Part shown: piece by piece, positions 7,014 through 7,616 of the stretch
Numbering within the stretch: position 1 is the stretch's first letter
How the letters are laid out: every line of letters begins with the position of its first letter
Origin: Salmonirosea sp038204185
GTDB taxonomy: Bacteria > Bacteroidota > Bacteroidia > Cytophagales > Spirosomataceae
NCBI GenBank assembly: GCA_038204185.1
Contig: JBBRDE010000276.1
Location: forward strand, 1 to 7,616
Length of the DNA stretch: 7,616 bases
Direction of reading: 5' to 3'
The notes under the pieces: generated by a model
The model's database searches: none
The model's input: only the letters and a program-made list of their open reading frames with translations
Told to the model about the DNA's origin: nothing
Program-made: the position numbers and the translations under genes

Positions 7014-7341
7014 GATTTCTGTCAGATTCGTTTAAAAAAATGAAATTTCCAACGCGTCAATTCTATACTTAGAACCTCTATTCCCTTAAAAGTTTAATGC
7101 CAGACTCATCTGGGACCATTTCAGAGCTTTGTCGTGTTCTGTAAAAATTATTGATAATCAATAGATTATATAAAATAATAGGTTGAATTTGTAAACCTTA
7201 TAAGTCCTGCGCCAGTGGTGCAAATCCCATTCCAAATGGCCACCCGAATTTGCATAAATTCGGGTGGCCATTTGGAATGGACAGGAAGCATTCAAGAAAG
7301 AAAGCGGATGTATTCTTCGTCTAGCCCGTACCCGGGTAGCG
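7014..7341. other. Non-coding stretch between the M48 gene and the cNMP-domain gene
   Basis: No convincing gene is seen in these 328 bases. The part next to the M48 start (7014 to about 7200) is AT-rich and should contain that gene's promoter and leader, although I find no exact match to the Bacteroidota TAnnTTTG element there. It includes a 15-base dyad, TATTGAT-A-ATCAATA, at 7149-7163. The right part holds the 25-bp inverted repeat at 7227-7280 and the 3' untranslated region of the leftward gene that ends at 7342. A 95-codon reading frame at 7215-7502 on the plus strand runs through the hairpin and antisense to the cNMP gene, and looks spurious. Confidence 0.6.
7227..7280 (-). terminator. 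Hairpin, perfect 25-bp inverted repeat with 4-base loop, downstream of the cNMP-domain gene
   Basis: Bases 7227-7251 (CCATTCCAAATGGCCACCCG...) are the exact reverse complement of 7256-7280, separated only by GCAT. The hairpin lies 61 bases after the stop codon of the leftward gene at 7342, where a terminator is expected. On the minus strand it is followed by GGGATTTGCACC, which is not a U-tract, so Rho-independent termination is plausible but not certain. Confidence 0.55.
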
Positions 7342-7616
7342 TTAGGTGGAAATCTTTTCGACCTGGCGCAGGCGGTCGTTCTGGCGGCGGATGCGTTTGC
7401 ACAGGATGCTTAGCACACTTTTCAGGAGTTCGCTGCGCTCTTCCATTAAATCATAAAAATCATCCTGGTCGATCCGGAAAAGCAGGGTGTCTTCGGCGAT
7501 GACGGCCGAGGCGGAGCGGGTTTCGGCATCAAGCAGGGCCAGTTCGCCAAAAATATCATTGGCTCCAAACTGTGCCAACTTGGTTTTGCCGTCAAAAATC
7601 TCCACCATTCCCGAAT
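7342..7616 (-). CDS. Cyclic-nucleotide-binding domain protein, C-terminal part (5' end outside the window)
   Basis: About 91 codons are visible, and the frame stays open to the window edge, so the true start lies to the right; the Met at 7608 is probably internal, following Ser-Gly. The sequence is the second half of a Crp-type cNMP-binding beta-roll with a clear phosphate-binding cassette, FGELALLDAETRSASAV, keeping the Glu and Arg that contact cyclic nucleotide in this fold. After the roll comes an amphipathic helix of about 30 residues (LLKSVLSILCKRIRRQNDR) and then the stop, with no helix-turn-helix. It is therefore not a Crp/Fnr-type DNA-binding regulator. It may be the sensory C-terminal domain of a larger transporter, channel or enzyme; what precedes the domain cannot be seen. 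The 7227-7280 hairpin follows the stop. Confidence 0.85.
   Translation of the reverse strand, partial: SGMVEIFDGKTKLAQFGANDIFGELALLDAETRSASAVIAEDTLLFRIDQDDFYDLMEERSELLKSVLSILCKRIRRQNDRLRQVEKIST

Noticed and set aside
7215..7502. 95-codon plus-strand frame
   Set aside because: It runs through the 25-bp hairpin and antisense to the cNMP-binding domain gene, whose motif is unmistakable.

Overview
The window looks like chromosomal DNA of a Bacteroidota bacterium, most likely a member of the Cytophagales. The evidence is the set of Bacteroidota-type exported protein families, start codons preceded by AT-rich leaders with no recognisable Shine-Dalgarno sequence, and a classic lipoprotein signal on an M28 peptidase. 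No RNA gene, insertion sequence, prophage gene or CRISPR array was seen. The genus cannot be fixed from the sequence alone.

Layout from left to right. Bases 1-215 hold no confirmed gene but contain a strong hairpin plus U-tract terminator (121-181) for the leftward gene at 216-638, a small secreted beta-rich protein. Upstream of it, on the same strand, lies a lipoprotein M28 zinc peptidase (765-2423). A divergent intergenic region (2424-2618) separates that gene from a rightward pair. The first member of the pair (2619-5690) is a 1023-residue secreted protein with two CARDB-like Ig domains, an Asp-box (BNR/VPS10-type) beta-propeller region and a C-terminal domain of about 90 residues. The second (5764-6171) is a small secreted protein that is essentially that same C-terminal domain on its own. 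A 26-bp perfect inverted repeat (6182-6253) sits between this pair and a convergent leftward gene for a LoiP/YggG-like M48 metalloprotease (6255-7013). The 328 bases at 7014-7341 are non-coding and include a second 25-bp perfect inverted repeat (7227-7280). The right edge carries the 3' end of a leftward gene ending in a cyclic-nucleotide-binding domain (7342 to beyond the window).

All five complete genes encode proteins with an export signal, so the window is a small block of envelope or secretome functions: two zinc peptidases, one large probable binding protein and two small secreted proteins. The most unusual features are the propeller protein's tail domain recurring as a stand-alone secreted protein 73 bases downstream, and the heavy over-representation of the palindrome GGTACC (17 copies). 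No defence, toxin or biosynthetic system was recognised.
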